DNA of 64,000 nt from Symbiodinium natans (GCA_905221605.1 CAJNDS010002148.1:462046-526045), one strand, 5' to 3'; shown: positions 18,466-30,570, counted from the stretch's first letter. Program-made: numbers and translations. Notes: generated from the letters alone by a model not told the origin.

Positions 18466-19200
18466 GCTTTTTGCCCACAGAATTTGGGCTGTGACCACGA
18501 GGTATTTCCTAGCTACCCCAAGGCTTTTCAGAGCTACCCCTCGTTACTGCAAAGCTATCCTAAGTCATGTGGCACAGCTCAATACGTGAAACTACTTGCT
18601 AAAGGCTACGTACCCTGAATACAGCTCCCAGAATGGGCCACAAACATCCAGGCCGAGAATGCTCAGTGAAATCATTCTGCAATTCAACCCTAGCCCGACA
18701 CCCTGACCCTAAACCCTATGTTAACCCTAAGCCCGAAACTCTAAACTCTCAACCCTAAACTCTAAAGCCTTAATCCTAAACCCAGACCCTTACCCCAAAC
18801 CCTAACCCTAAGCCCTAACCCTGAACCCTAAACCCTAAGCCCTAAACCCTAACCTGAAACGAACCCCGCCACTCTCGCCCCCTGAAGGAGATCGCCACAG
18901 ACTGTGACTACTCGCCCCTTTGTGGGAGGGGGTGGGTTTTGGAAGGGTTGTTAAGGGAGGGCTGACTTAAGGAGGGCTTTGATTTCAGGGAGGGTCGGTT
19001 CTTTGGACGGTAGGTGGGTGGGCGTGCCTCCTTCAGGGTCTTTCTGTTTTTTGTTCTTCAGGGTTGTTGAGTTTCCTTCTTCTGCTTCTTCTTCCTGTGG
19101 TTGTGTTACTTGTGTGTGCCTCTATATGTTTGTGGCTGGTGTTTACCCAAGCCTTCTGTTCTGGGTTGGGTTCGTATTTCTCTCAAGGGTTTAAATAGCT
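18466..19200. other. Intergenic sequence with degenerate telomere-type repeats
   Basis: Unique sequence to about 18680, then degenerate CCCTAAA/CCCTGAA repeats to 18860, then GT-rich unique sequence. A short ORF at 18979-19194 has no recognisable features. This marks the change from host to viral DNA near 19.2 kb. Confidence 0.5.
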
Positions 19201-19210
19201 ACTAACAGCA

Positions 19211-19266
19211 ATTTTACGGCAAATGGATCGGGGTTTCTGGATTTCAGAATTCGTTTGCCGTAAAAT
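19211..19266. repeat. 13-bp perfect inverted repeat at the left edge of the viral region
   Basis: ATTTTACGGCAAA (19211-19223) and TTTGCCGTAAAAT (19254-19266) flank a 30-base spacer. A second pair, TTTTATTGCTTT (19314-19325) and AAAGCAATAAAA (19384-19395), follows. They sit where GC-balanced host DNA turns AT-rich, so they may mark or derive from the element's terminus. No matching copy is seen near 46.9 kb. Confidence 0.6.
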
Positions 19267-19455
19267 GCTTAAAATACATTTTCAAGAAACAGTCTTGAGA
19301 CAAATATGTTTGGTTTTATTGCTTTCTTTTTTTCCTGAAAAAATACACCAGATACTGTATGGAAACACCAACAAAAACAATTTAAAGCAATAAAAACACA
19401 AAAACACAATCCAATGCAAAATAATCAGCATGATTACGGATTTTTGGATCAACCC

Positions 19456-20370
19456 TCAAACCTTCAGTAACTCAAAACGCAAATATGATCTGTCAAAGCC
19501 TTCAATATAATAATAGCTCTGACCCAATTTCTTATCAATTCTCTCAATGGTGTAAATATCCTGCGACCAGTTGCTTATCCTTTCCTTTTCGTTTGGTTTC
19601 CGTTTCCGGAAGATCTTAACCTCACCACCAACATTCAGATCAGGATAAACGCGATTCCGTTTAGCACCAGCGCTCAAATTCATTTTCACCTTCAATTCGT
19701 TACTCGGTTGTCTGGCATCTTTCGGGATGAATCCTGAAGCCGAATGTTTCATTTTATTGTTATAAGTCACTAATATTTCAAAAATATAATCTGTCCACTG
19801 AATATTGTCCTTTGCTTTTTTCTTCTCATCCGCCTCAACACGGCGATATGGTGAATCCTTAAAGGTTCTAGTAGCTCTCTCGCTGAAGTTCGGGTGCGCC
19901 CTCGTTCTATGGTGTTCTATGCCTCGATCTTGCAAATACTTTTGTATGGACTCTGTGTTCAAAGCACCCTCGTCATCTGAATAAACTATTTTTGGCTTCT
20001 TTCCCATCTTGTGTAAGCACTCAATCATCCCACTTGCGACATCGCCCTCTTGTTTACTTTTAATAGCCACTACATGCATGAACTTATCAAAGATATCTAT
20101 CATAAGCATTCCGACCTTAAATTTTTGATCTCTCAAGTCGTTTATAAAGAATAAGTCCATCTGATATTCGTAGGCTGAATGTGGAGCGACAAAGCTGTTT
20201 GAACCTACGAGCTTACGCTTTTGTTCAACATTTTTCCTGAAAAACTTATTGATATCGCCCATAGTGATGGTGTTGTCTTTCTCCCGTGCTTCTGCTAAGG
20301 TTCTCTGTTCAGATCCATACCCGGCCCGATCAAAATACACATCATTAATGATTTTTTGTTTCTCACTCAT
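19456..20370 (-). CDS. Retroviral-type (rve/DDE) integrase of Polinton-like virus
   Basis: A 304-aa protein that would insert the viral genome into host DNA. The catalytic core runs about residues 60-180: Asp72 in YQMDLFF, Asp132 in VYSDDEGALN, and Glu164 in PNFSERATRTF give a D,D,E triad with slightly short final spacing. An N-terminal basic helix (KFFRKNVEQKRK) precedes it, and the C-terminus has a small SH3/chromo-like beta region (GGEVKIFRKRKPNEKERI). Zinc-binding HHCC residues are not evident. It is one of the few intact viral ORFs. Upstream, to its right, lies an AT box (ATATAATATATATATAT), a possible promoter. It is separated from the other viral genes by the 10-kb repeat block. Confidence 0.88.
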   Translation of the reverse strand: MSEKQKIINDVYFDRAGYGSEQRTLAEAREKDNTITMGDINKFFRKNVEQKRKLVGSNSFVAPHSAYEYQMDLFFINDLRDQKFKVGMLMIDIFDKFMHVVAIKSKQEGDVASGMIECLHKMGKKPKIVYSDDEGALNTESIQKYLQDRGIEHHRTRAHPNFSERATRTFKDSPYRRVEADEKKKAKDNIQWTDYIFEILVTYNNKMKHSASGFIPKDARQPSNELKVKMNLSAGAKRNRVYPDLNVGGEVKIFRKRKPNEKERISNWSQDIYTIERIDKKLGQSYYYIEGFDRSYLRFELLKV

Positions 20371-20373
20371 ATA

Positions 20374-20417
20374 ATATATATATATATGAAAGAGCAGCCT
20401 TTAGGGTCTATTTAGCT
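20374..20417. repeat. Left arm of inverted repeat bounding the 10-kb repeat block
   Basis: The core CCTTTAGGGTCTATTTAGCT (20398-20417) is perfectly complementary to 30571-30590. Outside it both arms also share an AT-rich TATATATATATATGA stretch, giving an imperfect arm of about 44 bases. It could be a viral terminal inverted repeat or the end of a separate element. Confidence 0.75.
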
Positions 20418-20590
20418 CATTCCTTTTTTTTTAATAAGCAGAAAATAATTTAATTTATTTAAATAAATTAAACTATTTAAATAGAGAGAGCTTAATTAAA
20501 TTATTTAAATCCTACGCCCTATTTTTTTGAATAAGTAAGGCGTCGGATTTAATTAATTTAATTGGCTCTGTGCTTGTCTATACTCACCTC
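20418..20590. other. AT-rich leader of the satellite block
   Basis: Simple TTTAAAT-type sequence with an early degenerate copy of the satellite motif. No gene. Confidence 0.5.
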
Positions 20591-23140
20591 CCACCACAAT
20601 TAAATTAATTTAAACGATTTAAACGATTTAAACGATTTAAACGATTTAATTGGGTCCAATTAAATCGTTTAAATCCTACGGTCCAATTAAATTATTTAAT
20701 TGAGGCGTCGGATTTAAACGATTTAATTGGGCCCAATTAAATTGTTTAAATCCTACGGTCGAATTAAATTATTTAATTGAGGCGTCGGATTTAAACGATT
20801 TAATTGGACCCAATTAAATCGTTTAAATCCTACGGTCTATTTAAATTATTTAATTGAGGCGTCGGATTTAAACGATTTAATTGGACCCAATTAAATCGTT
20901 TAAATCGTTTAAATCGTTTAAATTAATTTAATTGTGGGGGGACTCAGCCAAGCCATAAACCAATTAAATCATTTAAATCCTACGGTCTAATAAAATTATT
21001 TAATTGAGGCGTCGGATTTAAATAATTTAATTGGCTCTGTGCCTGTCTGTACTCACCTCCCACCACAATTAAATTAATTTAAACGATTTAAACGATTTAA
21101 ACGATTTAATTGGGCCCAATTAAATCGTTTAAATCCTACGGTCCAATTAAATTATTTAATTGAGGCGTCGGATTTAAACGATTTAATTGGACCCAATTAA
21201 ATCGTTTAAATCCTACGGTCGAATTAAATTATTTAATTGAGGCGTCGGATTTAAACGATTTAATTGGACCCAATCAAATCGTTTAAATCGTTTAAATCGT
21301 TTAAATCGTTTAAATCGTTTAAATTAATTTAATTGTGGGGGGACTCAGCCAAGCCATAAACCAATTAAATCATTTAAATCCTACGGTCTAATTAAATTAT
21401 TTAATTGAGGCGTCGGATTTAAATAATTTAATTGGCTCTGTGCCTGTCTGTATTCACCTCCCACCACAATTAAATTAATTTAAACGATTTAAACGATTTA
21501 AACGATTTAAACGATTTAAACGATTTAATTGGGCCCAACTAAATCGTTTAAATCCTACGGTCCAATTAAATTATTTAATTGAGGCGTCGGATTTAAACGA
21601 TTTAATTGGACCCAATTAAATCGTTTAAATCCTACGGTCGAATTAAATTATTTAATTGAGGCGTCGGATTTAAACGATTTAATTGGACACAATTAAATCG
21701 TTTAAATCGTTTAAATCGTTTAAATCGTTTAAATTAATTTAATTGTGGGGGGACTCAGCCAAGCCATAAACCAATTAAATCATGTAAATCCTACGGTCTA
21801 ATTAAATTATTTAATTGAGGCGTCGGATTTAAATAATTTAATTGGCTCTGTGCCTGTCTGTATTCACCTCCCACCACAATTAAATTAATTTAAACGATTT
21901 AAACGATTTAAACGATTTAAACGATTTAATTGGGCCCAATTAAATCGTTTAAATCCTACGGTCCAATTAAATTATTAATTGAGGCGTCGGATTTAAACGA
22001 TTTAATTGGACCCAATTAAATCGTTTAAATCCTACGGTCGAATTAAATTATTTAATTGAGGCGTCGGATTTAAACGATTTAATTGGACCCAATTAAATCG
22101 TTTAAATCGTTTAAATCGTTTAAATCGTTTAAATTAATTTAATTGTGGGGGGACTCAGCCAAGCCATAAACCAATTAAATCATTTAAATCCTACGGTCTA
22201 ATTAAATTATTTAATTGAGGCGTCGGATTTAAATAATTTAATTGGCTCTGTGCCTGTCTGTACTCACCTCCCACCACAATTAAATTAATTTAAACGATTT
22301 AAACGATTTAAACGATTTAAACGATTTAATTGGGCCCAATTAAATCGTTTAAATCCTACGGTCCAATTAAATTATTTAATTGAGGCGTCGGATTTAAACG
22401 ATTTAATTGGACCCAATTAAATCGTTTAAATCCTACGGTCGAATTAAATTGTTTAATTGAGGCGTCGGATTTAAACGATTTAATTGGACCCAATTAAATC
22501 GTTTAAATCGTTTAAATCGTTTAAATCGTTTAAATTAATTTAATTGTGGGGGGACTCAGCCAAGCCATAAACCAATTAAATCATTTAAATCCTACGGTCT
22601 AATTAAATTATTTAATTGAGGCGTCGGATTTAAATAATTTAATTGCCTCTGTGCCTGTCTGTATTCACCTCCCACCACAATTAAATTTATTTAAACGATT
22701 TAAACGATTTAAACGATTTAAACGATTTAAACGATTTAAACGATTTAAACGATTTAATTGGGCCCAACTAAATCGTTTAAATCCTACGGTCCAACTAAAT
22801 TGTTTAATTGAGGCGTCGGATTTAAACGATTTAATTGGACCCAATTAAATCGTTTAAATCCTACGGTCGAATTAAATTATTTAATTGAGGCGTCGGATTT
22901 AAACGATCTAATTGGACCCAATTAAATCGTTTAAATCGTTTAAATCGTTTAAATCGTTTAAATTAATTTAATTGTGGTGGGAGGTGAGTACAGACAGGCA
23001 CAGAGCCAATTAAATTATTTAAATCCGACGCCTCAATTAAATAATTTAATTAGACCGTAGGATTTAAATGATTTAATTGGTTTATGGCTTGGCTGAGTCC
23101 CCCCACAATTAAATTGTGCCTGTCTGTACTCACCTCCCAC
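20591..23140. repeat. About 400-bp palindromic satellite, five direct copies and one inverted
   Basis: The landmark GTGGGGGGACTCAGCCAAGC recurs near 20934, 21335, 21745, 22145 and 22546 (spacings of about 400, 410, 400 and 401) and appears inverted near 23085-23105. Each unit is built from TTTAAACGA repeats and nested palindromes around TCCTACGGTC and GAGGCGTCGGA, such as TTTAATTGGGCCCAATTAAA. No coding; an ORF at 22651-22848 is made of KRF repeats from the 9-mer. The regular spacing and inversion suggest expansion by recombination or rolling replication. Confidence 0.85.
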
Positions 23141-23164
23141 CACAATTAAGTTAATTTAAACGAT

Positions 23165-23635
23165 TAATTCTTTTACCCCACCCCCCCAGCCCTCCTCCAC
23201 CTTTCGTGCCCTCTACCTCAAAAACGAAGGCTTGTACTTGCACTTGTACTTGTAATGTACTCTGATAGGCGCAGAGTGTGCCTAGGTCACTTGAGAAGTT
23301 TTGAGTGGTGCAGCAAACCCAGCTGATGCTCATGATTTCTCTGTCTCCCTATATATGGGCGATGGAACGGGTGTCCTTTTTGATCGTTTTCTGCATCTTG
23401 AATGGAGAAAAAGGACCCCCCAAGAAGGAAAAGTAACATAAGAAAAAGGGAGGGACATTGAAGAGCTCCTCTCTTTACTTAGTCATTCCCTGTCCTCTCT
23501 TCGTATCTGTTGTTTTTCTTAGTCGCTTCAAAACGCAAAATAAGGGAAAGGCGATTTCCTGAAGAGGAAGAAGGGCACCTATCTGTGAATAGCAAGATTG
23601 GCTTTTTCTAATTAGGGAGAGACAAGGGAGTTATA
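23165..23635. repeat. Dispersed repeat copy 1 (about 470 bp)
   Basis: Starts AATTCTTTTACCCCACCCCC, includes GGCTTGTACTTGCACTTGTA and TGCAGCAAACCCAGCTGATG, and ends near GAGACAAGGGAG. It is directly repeated at 24627-25130. No ORF of note. Its second half is shared with the pyrimidine-rich array to the right. Confidence 0.75.
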
Positions 23636-23640
23636 AAAAG

Positions 23641-23850
23641 CTTTGATTAAAAAAATTACATAATTTAAACAATTTAAATAGTTCAAATAATGTAAATAAC
23701 TTATATAGTTTAAATAGTTTAAATCCGAAAAGAGGGGGGAACCACCCTCCCCGCCCCCTAAGAATTAAATAATTTAAATAATTTCAATCCGAAACCTCCC
23801 CGTCGTACTTAAATTAATCATTATTAAATTCTTGGGAGGGGGGGAAGCTC
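23641..23850. other. AT-rich spacer
   Basis: TTTAAATAATTTAAA-like sequence with two G-runs, similar in style to the satellite. No gene. Confidence 0.5.
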
Positions 23851-24510
23851 CGGGCAAAACTTGGCCAAATCGAGCCGCGCACTTCTCATCGCATACGAAG
23901 AGCTGCCCGATTTGGCCAAATTTTGCCCGAAGGCTGCCCGGCAAAATTTGGCCAAATCGAGCCGCGCCTTTCTCATCGCCTACGAAGAGCAGCCCGATTT
24001 GGCCAAATTTTGCCCGAAAGCTGCTCGGCAAAATTTGGCCAAATCGAGCCGCGCATTTCTCATCGCCTACGAAGAGCAGCCCGATTTGGCCAAATTTTGC
24101 CCGAAAGCTGCTCGGCAAAATTTGGCCAAATCGAGCCGCGCATTTCTCATCGCCTACGAAGCGCAGCCCGATTTGGCCAAATTTTGCCCGAAAGCTGCCC
24201 GGCAAAATTTGGCCAAATCGAGCCGCGCCTTTCTCATCGCGTACGAAGAGCCTGATTTGGCCAAATTTTGTCCGAAAGTTGCCCGCCAAAATTTGGCCAA
24301 ATAGAGCCGCACCTTTCTCATCGCCTACGAAGAGCAGCCCGATTTGGCCAAATTTTGCCCGGAGGCTGCCCGGCAAAATTTGGCCAAATCGAGCCGCGCA
24401 TTTCTCATCGCGTACGACGAGCAGCTCGATTTGGCCAAATTTTGCCCGCAGACTGTCCGGCAAAATTTGGCCAAATCCAGCCGCACGTTTCCCATTGTTG
24501 GGCCCTTTGG
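23851..24510. repeat. 87-bp hairpin minisatellite, seven copies
   Basis: TCTCATCGC recurs at 23884, 23971, 24058, 24145, 24232, 24316 and 24403: an 87-bp period with one 84-bp unit. Each unit holds a near-perfect palindrome, TTTGGCCAAATTTTGCCCG opposite CGGGCAAAATTTGGCCAAA. Because 87 is a multiple of 3, long ORFs stay open in several frames on both strands (a 271-aa FGQI-repeat ORF on the minus strand, 230 aa on plus). That pattern argues for a repeat and against a gene. Confidence 0.85.
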
Positions 24511-24626
24511 GGCCGTTTTTTTGAGGCCGAATTGGGCCCAAAGGGCAAATGTTGCCCAAAATTAGCCAAAGGAGAAAAAAAGAGCCCACTTCATAAACTG
24601 TATAAACCTTATAAGTGGTTTTATAT

Positions 24627-25130
24627 AATTCTTTTACCCCACCCCCCCCAGCCCTCCTCCACCTTTCGTGCCCTCTACATCAAAAACGAAGGCTTGTACT
24701 TGCACTTGTACTTGTAATGTACTCTGATAGGCGCAGAGTGCGCCTATGTACTTGTAATGTACTCTGATAGGCGCAGAGTGCGCCTAGGTCACTTGAGAAG
24801 TTTTGAGTGGTGCAGCAAACCCAGCTGATGCTCATGATTTCTCTGTCTCCCTATATATAGGCGATGGAACGGGTGTCCTTTTTGATCGTTTTCTGCATCT
24901 TCAAGGGAGGAAAAAGGACCCCCCAAGAAGGAAAAGTAACATAAGAAAAAGGGAGGGACATTGAAGAGCTCCTCTTTTTATTTAGTCATTCCCTGTCCTC
25001 TCTTCTTATCTGTTGTTTTTCTTAGTCGCTTCAAAACGCAAAATAAGGGAAAGGCGATTCCCTGAAGAGGAAGAAGGGCACCTATCTGTGAATAGCAAGA
25101 TTGGCTTTTTCTAATTAGGGAGAGACAAGG
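24627..25130. repeat. Dispersed repeat copy 2 (about 500 bp)
   Basis: A second copy of 23165-23635, with an internal duplication of TACTTGTAATGTACTCTGAT and following bases (about 33 bp). It leads straight into the pyrimidine-rich array. Confidence 0.75.
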
Positions 25131-28100
25131 GAGATATATAAAGCTTTGCGACAAGTTTTGTCACTCCGTCTCCTTGCTTCCTGTCTGTTCTATTCCTTGC
25201 AGAGATAAGGGAAAGAGGATAGATAAAGAAGAGTGCCATCTTCTTTGCTCCTTGTTTTGTCTCTCCCTCTCCTTTATTCATCTCTCTTCCATTCTTTTCT
25301 TGGCTCTTCCCATTAAAATTGTGTTCTTTTTATCGCTCATCTCTCCTTCTCTTTCCCTTCTCTTCTCCTGTTCCCCTTTATATGACAAAAAACACAAGAA
25401 AGGAAGAACAGGAGGGGAATGGAAGCCCTTTTCCTGTCTTCTCCTGTTGCAATGAATAAGGAAAAGAGCATAGGAGATAAGGAAGGGAATTGAAGAGTAA
25501 ATGGGCGATGGAACGGGTGTTCTTTTTGATAGTTTTCTGCATCTTCAAGGGAGAAAAAGGACATCCCCCCAGAAGGAAAAGTAACATAAGAGATAGGGAG
25601 GAAAATTGAAGAGCTCCTCTCTTTACCTAGTCATTCCCTGTCCTCTCTTCTTATCTGTTGTTTTTCTTATTCGCTTCAAAAAGCAAAATAAGGGAAAGGC
25701 GATTCCCTGAAGAGGAAGAAGGGCACCTATCTATCTGTGAATAGCAAGATTGGTTTTTTCTAATTAGGGAGAGACAAGGGAGATATATAAAGCTTTGCGA
25801 CAAGTTTTGTCACTCCGTCTCCTTGCTTCCTGTCTGTTCTATTCCTTGCAGAGATAAGGGAGAGAGGATAGATAAAGAAGAGTGCCATCTTCTTTGCGCC
25901 TTGTTTTGTCTCTCCCTCTCCTTTATTCATCTCTCTTCTATTCTTTTCTTGGCTCTTCCCATTAAAATTGTGTTCTTTTTATCTCTCCTCGCTCCTTCTC
26001 TTTCCCTTCTCTTCTCCTGTTCCCCCTTAAATGACAAAAACGCAAGAAAGGAAGAACAAGAGGGGAATGGAGGCCCTGTTCTTTTCACAATGGATGGGGC
26101 AAGTGAGCGGGGTTGGCTCCTTGCCCGTAGACCCTCCCCATGCTTCAGCAAATTCTTCCTCTCGCCCTATCGCCTCTGTTCTTTTCCTTGTTCCCAAACG
26201 GAAAAAGTGAACGGGTTCCTGAAGACGAGAGAGGGCGCCTTTTTTTCATTATAGAGGGAAAAGGGAAAGACAAGCAAGGGAGAGATGATAGATAAAGAAG
26301 AGTGCCATCCGTGTCCTTGTTTCTTGTCTTTTCTCTTCTTTTCAATACCCTTCCAGAAAATTAAAATGACCTCCTTGTTGTCTCTCCTCTCTCACTTCTC
26401 TTTCCCTTCTCTCCTTCTGCTTCCGTTTAGCTGTAAACCACAAGAAAGCCTTCTCCTTTTCATAATTCTTCCTGCTTAGTTTTTCTTATTTCGAAAAGAA
26501 AAAGGGAAGGGAGAGATAAGGGAGAGGGGATGGATTAAGAAGAGCGCCATCTTCTTTGCAACTTGTTTTGTCTCTCCCTCTCCTTTATTCATCTCTCTTC
26601 CATTCTTTTCTTGGCTCTTCCCCTTAAAATTGTGTTCCTTTGATCGCTCCTCTCTCCTTCTCTTCCCCTTCTCTTCTCCTGTTCCCCTTTATATGACAAA
26701 AAACACAAGAAAGGAAGAACAGGAGGGGAATGGAAGCCCTTTTCCTGTCTTCTCCTGTTGCAATGAATAAGGAAAAGAGCATAGGAGATAAGGAAGGGAA
26801 TTGAAGAGTAAATGGGCGATGGAACGGGTGTTCTTTTTGATAGTTTTCTGCATCTTCAAGGGAGAAAAAAGGACATCCCCCCAGAAGGAAAAGTAACATA
26901 AGAGATAGGGAGGAAAATTGAAGAGCTCCTCTCTTTACCTAGTCATTCCCTGTCCTCTCTTCTTATCTGTTGTTTTTCTTATTCGCTTCAAAAAGCAAAA
27001 TAAGGGAAAGGCGATTCCCTGAAGAGGAAGAAGGGCACCTATCTATCTGTGAATAGCAAGATTGGTTTTTTCTAATTAGGGAGAGACAAGGGAGATATAT
27101 AAAGCTTTGCGACAAGTTTTGTCACTCCGTCTCCTTGCTTCCTGTCTGTTCTATTCCTTGCAGAGATAAGGGAGAGAGGATAGATAAAGAAGAGTGCCAT
27201 CTTCTTTGCGCCTTGTTTTGTCTCTCCCTCTCCTTTATTCATCTCTCTTCCATTCTTTTCTTGGCTCTTCCCCTTAAAATTGTCTTCCTTTCATCGCTCC
27301 TCTCTCCTTCTCTTCCCCTTCTCTTCTCCTGTTCCCCTTTATATGACAAAAACACAAGAAAGGAAGAACAAGAGGGGAATGGAGGCCCTTTTCCTGTCTT
27401 CTCCTCTTGCAATAGATAAAGGAAAGGGAGGAAAATTGAAGAGCTCCTCTCTTTACCTAGTCATTCCCTGTCCTCTCTTCTTATCTGTTGTTTTTCTTAT
27501 TCGCTTCAAAAAGCCAAATAAAGGAAAGGCGATTTCCTGAAGAGGAAGAAGGGCGCCTATCTATCTGTGAATAGCAAGATTGGTTTTTTCTAATTAGGGA
27601 GAGACAAGGGAGATATATAAAGCTTTGCGACAAGTTTTGTCACTCCGTCTCCTTGCTTCCTGTCTGTTCTATTCCTTGCAGAGATAAGGGAGAGAGGATA
27701 GATAAAGAAGAGTGCCATCTTCTTTGCGCCTTGTTTTGTCTCTCCCTCTCCTTTATTCATCTCTCTTCTATTCTTTTCTTGGCTCTTCCCATTAAAATTG
27801 TGTTCTTTTTATCTCTCCTCGCTCCTTCTCTTTCCCTTCTCTTCTCCTGTTCCCCCTGAAATGACAAAAACGCAAGAAAGGAAGAACAAGAGGGGAATGG
27901 AGGCCCTGTTCTTTTCACAATGGATGGGGCAAGTGAGCGGGGTTGGCTCCTTGCCCGTAGACCCTCCCCATGCTTCAGCAAATTCTTCCTCTCGCCCTAT
28001 CGCCTCTGTTCTTTTCCTTGTTCCCAAACGGAAAAAGTGAACGGGTTCCTGAAGACGAGAGAGGGCGCCTTTTTTTCATTATAGAGGGAAAAGGGAAAGA

Positions 28101-30338
28101 CAAGCAAGGGAGAGATGATAGATAAAGATCAGTGCCATCCGTCTCCTTGTTTCTTGTCTTTTCTCTTCTTTTCAATACCCTTCCAGAAAATTAAAATGAC
28201 CTCCTTGTTGTCTCTCGTCTCTCACTTCTCTTTCCTTTCTCTCCTTCTGTTTCCGTTTAGCTGATAAACCACAAGAAAGGAACTTGTATGATAAGGGCAG
28301 TGGGAGGGTAAGCAGAGGGTGACTCCTTGCGTGTGGACCTTGCCATACTTCATCATATCACTCTTTTCGGCCTATCTCTTCTGCTCTTTTCCTTACCCTT
28401 CTCCTTTTCATATTTTTTCTTATTTCGAAAAGAAAAAAGGAAGGGAGAGATAAGGGAGAGGGGATGGATTAAGAAGAGCGCCATCTTCTTTGCAACTTGT
28501 TTTGTCTCTCCCTCTCCTTTATTCATCTCTCTTCCATTCTTTTCTTGGCTCTTCCCATTAAAAGTGTGTTCCTTTCATCGCTCCTCTCTCCTTCTCTTCC
28601 CCTTCTCTTCTCCTGTTCCCCTTTATATGACAAAAACACAAGAAAGGAAGAACAAGAGGGGAATGGAGGCCCTTTTCCTGTCTTCTCCTGTTGCAATGAC
28701 TAAAGAAAAGAGCATAGGAGATAAGGAAGGGAATTGAAGAGTAAATGGGCGATGGAACGGGTGTTCCTTTTGATAGTTTTCTGCATCTTCAAGGGAGAAA
28801 AAAAGGACATCCCCCAAGAAGGAAAAGTAACGCACAATTGAAGAGCCCCTCTCTTTACCTAGTCATTCCCTGTCCTCTCTTCTTATCTGTTGTTTTTCTT
28901 ATTCGCTTCAAAAAGCAAAATTTGGGAAAGGCGATTTCCTGAAGTGGAAGAAGGGCACTTATCTATCTGCGAAGAGCAAGATTGGTTTTTTTCTAATTGG
29001 GGAGAGACTTGCCCCGCCTGAGCCTCCCTGGCCTGCTTGTTGTGGCCACATTCCGCTACAGTTGCCCCGCCTGAGCCTCCCTGGCCTGCTTGTTGTGGCC
29101 ACATTCCGGTACAGTTGCGCTTCCAGAAAAATGCCGTCCAAGTCATCTCTCCTCTCTCGCTTCCCTTTCCCTTTCTTGTATGATAAGGCAGTGGAAGGGT
29201 AAGCAGAGGGTGACTCCTGGCGCGTGGACCTTGCCATACTTCATCATACCCCTCCTATCGGCCTATCCTTTCCGTCCCCTTCTCCTTCTCATAGTTCTTC
29301 CTTTTTGTTTTCTTATTTCGAAAAGAAAGAGGGCAGGGAGAGATAAGGGGGAGAGGATAGATAAAGAAGAGTGCCATCTTCTCTGCGCCTTATTTTGTCT
29401 CTCCCTCTCCTTTATTCATCTCTCTTCTATTCTTTTCTTTGCTCTTCCCAGTACAAATGCAATCCTTGTTGTCTCTCCTCTCTTCTTCTCTCTCCCTTCT
29501 CTTCTCCTGTTCCCCTTGATATGACAAAAACACAAGAAAGGAAGAACAAGAGGGGAATGGAGGCCCTGTTCCTTTCTTTTCCTGTTTCAATGGATGGGGA
29601 AACTGAGCGGGGTTGGCTCCTTGTCCGTAGACCCTCCCCATGCTTCAGCAAATCCCTCCTCTCGCCCTATCGCCTCTGTTCTTTCCTTGTTCCCAAATGG
29701 AAAAAGAAAACGGGTTCCTTTGCATGTTCATTGTTCTTCCTTTTGTTTTCTATTTGACAGGGAAAAGAACAAGAGAAGAAAGATGAAAACGAGCACCATC
29801 TTCTCTTAGCCTGATTTTGCACCTCCCTCTCCTGTCTTCATTTCTCTTCCATTCTTTTCATTGCTCTTCCCATTAAAATTGCATTCCTTTTGATCTCTCC
29901 TCTCTCCTTTCTCTCTCCCTTCCCGTCTCCTGTTCTCTTTGAATTTCAAAAACACACAAAAGGAAGCTTCTTTTCCTTATTGAATGAAAAAGAAAAAGAA
30001 GAAAAGAGATAGGGAAAGACACTGAAGAGCTCCACTGCCTATTGTTTCATTCCCTTTCCTCTCTTTCTATGTGTTGTTTTCCTTGTCGTTTCAGAAAGCA
30101 AGCAAAATACGGGCAAGGGGGCTTCCTGAAGAGGAGAGAGATCTGCGAAGACCAAAAAAAGTCTTGTCTTTTGAATTATAGAGGGAAACGGGAGAGGCAA
30201 GGAAGGGAGAGATGATAGATAAAGAAGAGTGCCATCCGTCTCCTTGTTTCTTGTCTTTTCTTTTCTTTTCAATACCCTTCCAGAAAATTAAAATGGCCTC
30301 CTTGTTGTCTCTCCTCTCTCACTTCTCTTTCCCTTCTG
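25131..30338. repeat. Pyrimidine-rich tandem and interspersed repeat array
   Basis: Modules of about 500-660 bases repeat with rearrangement. The landmark GATATATAAAGCTTTGCGAC recurs at 25133, 25792, 27094 and 27612. Other modules begin CTGATTTTGCACCTCCC-like, TTCGAAAAGAAAAAGGGAAG or GGGCGATGGAACGGGTGT. One strand is CT-rich (CTCTCCCTCTCCTTTATTC). The many short ORFs recur between copies only because the DNA repeats. TATATAAAG followed by the hairpin GACAAGTTTTGTC looks promoter-like but no gene follows it. Confidence 0.75.
29009..29114. repeat. 53-bp tandem duplication
   Basis: TTGCCCCGCCTGAGCCTCCC and the following 33 bases to ATTCCGCTACAG are repeated twice in tandem with one substitution. 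This GC-rich insert within the CT-rich array looks foreign to it. Confidence 0.8.
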
Positions 30339-30570
30339 CCGCAGCCAAACAGCGACTTTTTCACGCAGGCTGAAAAAAGAACACGCATACACAGACAGCA
30401 AAGAGAAACAAATGAAAATAAGAATAACCAGAAATTCGCAGTTCGTAATGGCGTGCGGCTAGGCCTAGAACCGCTGGGCATGAGATTTGCGTGCCATATG
30501 TAGGTGTAAATATGTATTTTTGTATTACGATGTTTATATTCGCTCTTTTAAAGCAATAAGAAAAACCCAA
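30339..30570. other. Unique spacer between repeat array and inverted repeat
   Basis: About 230 bases of unique sequence without a supported ORF, lying between the end of the CT-rich array and the inverted-repeat arm. It may be the inner end of an inserted element or a host flank. Confidence 0.4.

Noticed and set aside
20591..23140. Regularly spaced repeats as a CRISPR array
   Set aside because: The unit is about 400 bp of palindromic satellite with repeated, not unique, spacers, and the setting is eukaryotic.
23774..24589. 271-aa minus-strand ORF and 230-, 149-, 147- and 110-aa plus-strand ORFs with FGQI or KIWPN repeats
   Set aside because: They come from an 87-bp hairpin repeat whose length is a multiple of three; several frames are open at once on both strands, so no frame is favoured as coding.
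25174..29809. Many 60-145 aa ORFs such as MLPVCSIPCRDKG, repeated several times
   Set aside because: They recur because the DNA modules repeat; ends and frames differ between copies and no domain or start context supports translation.
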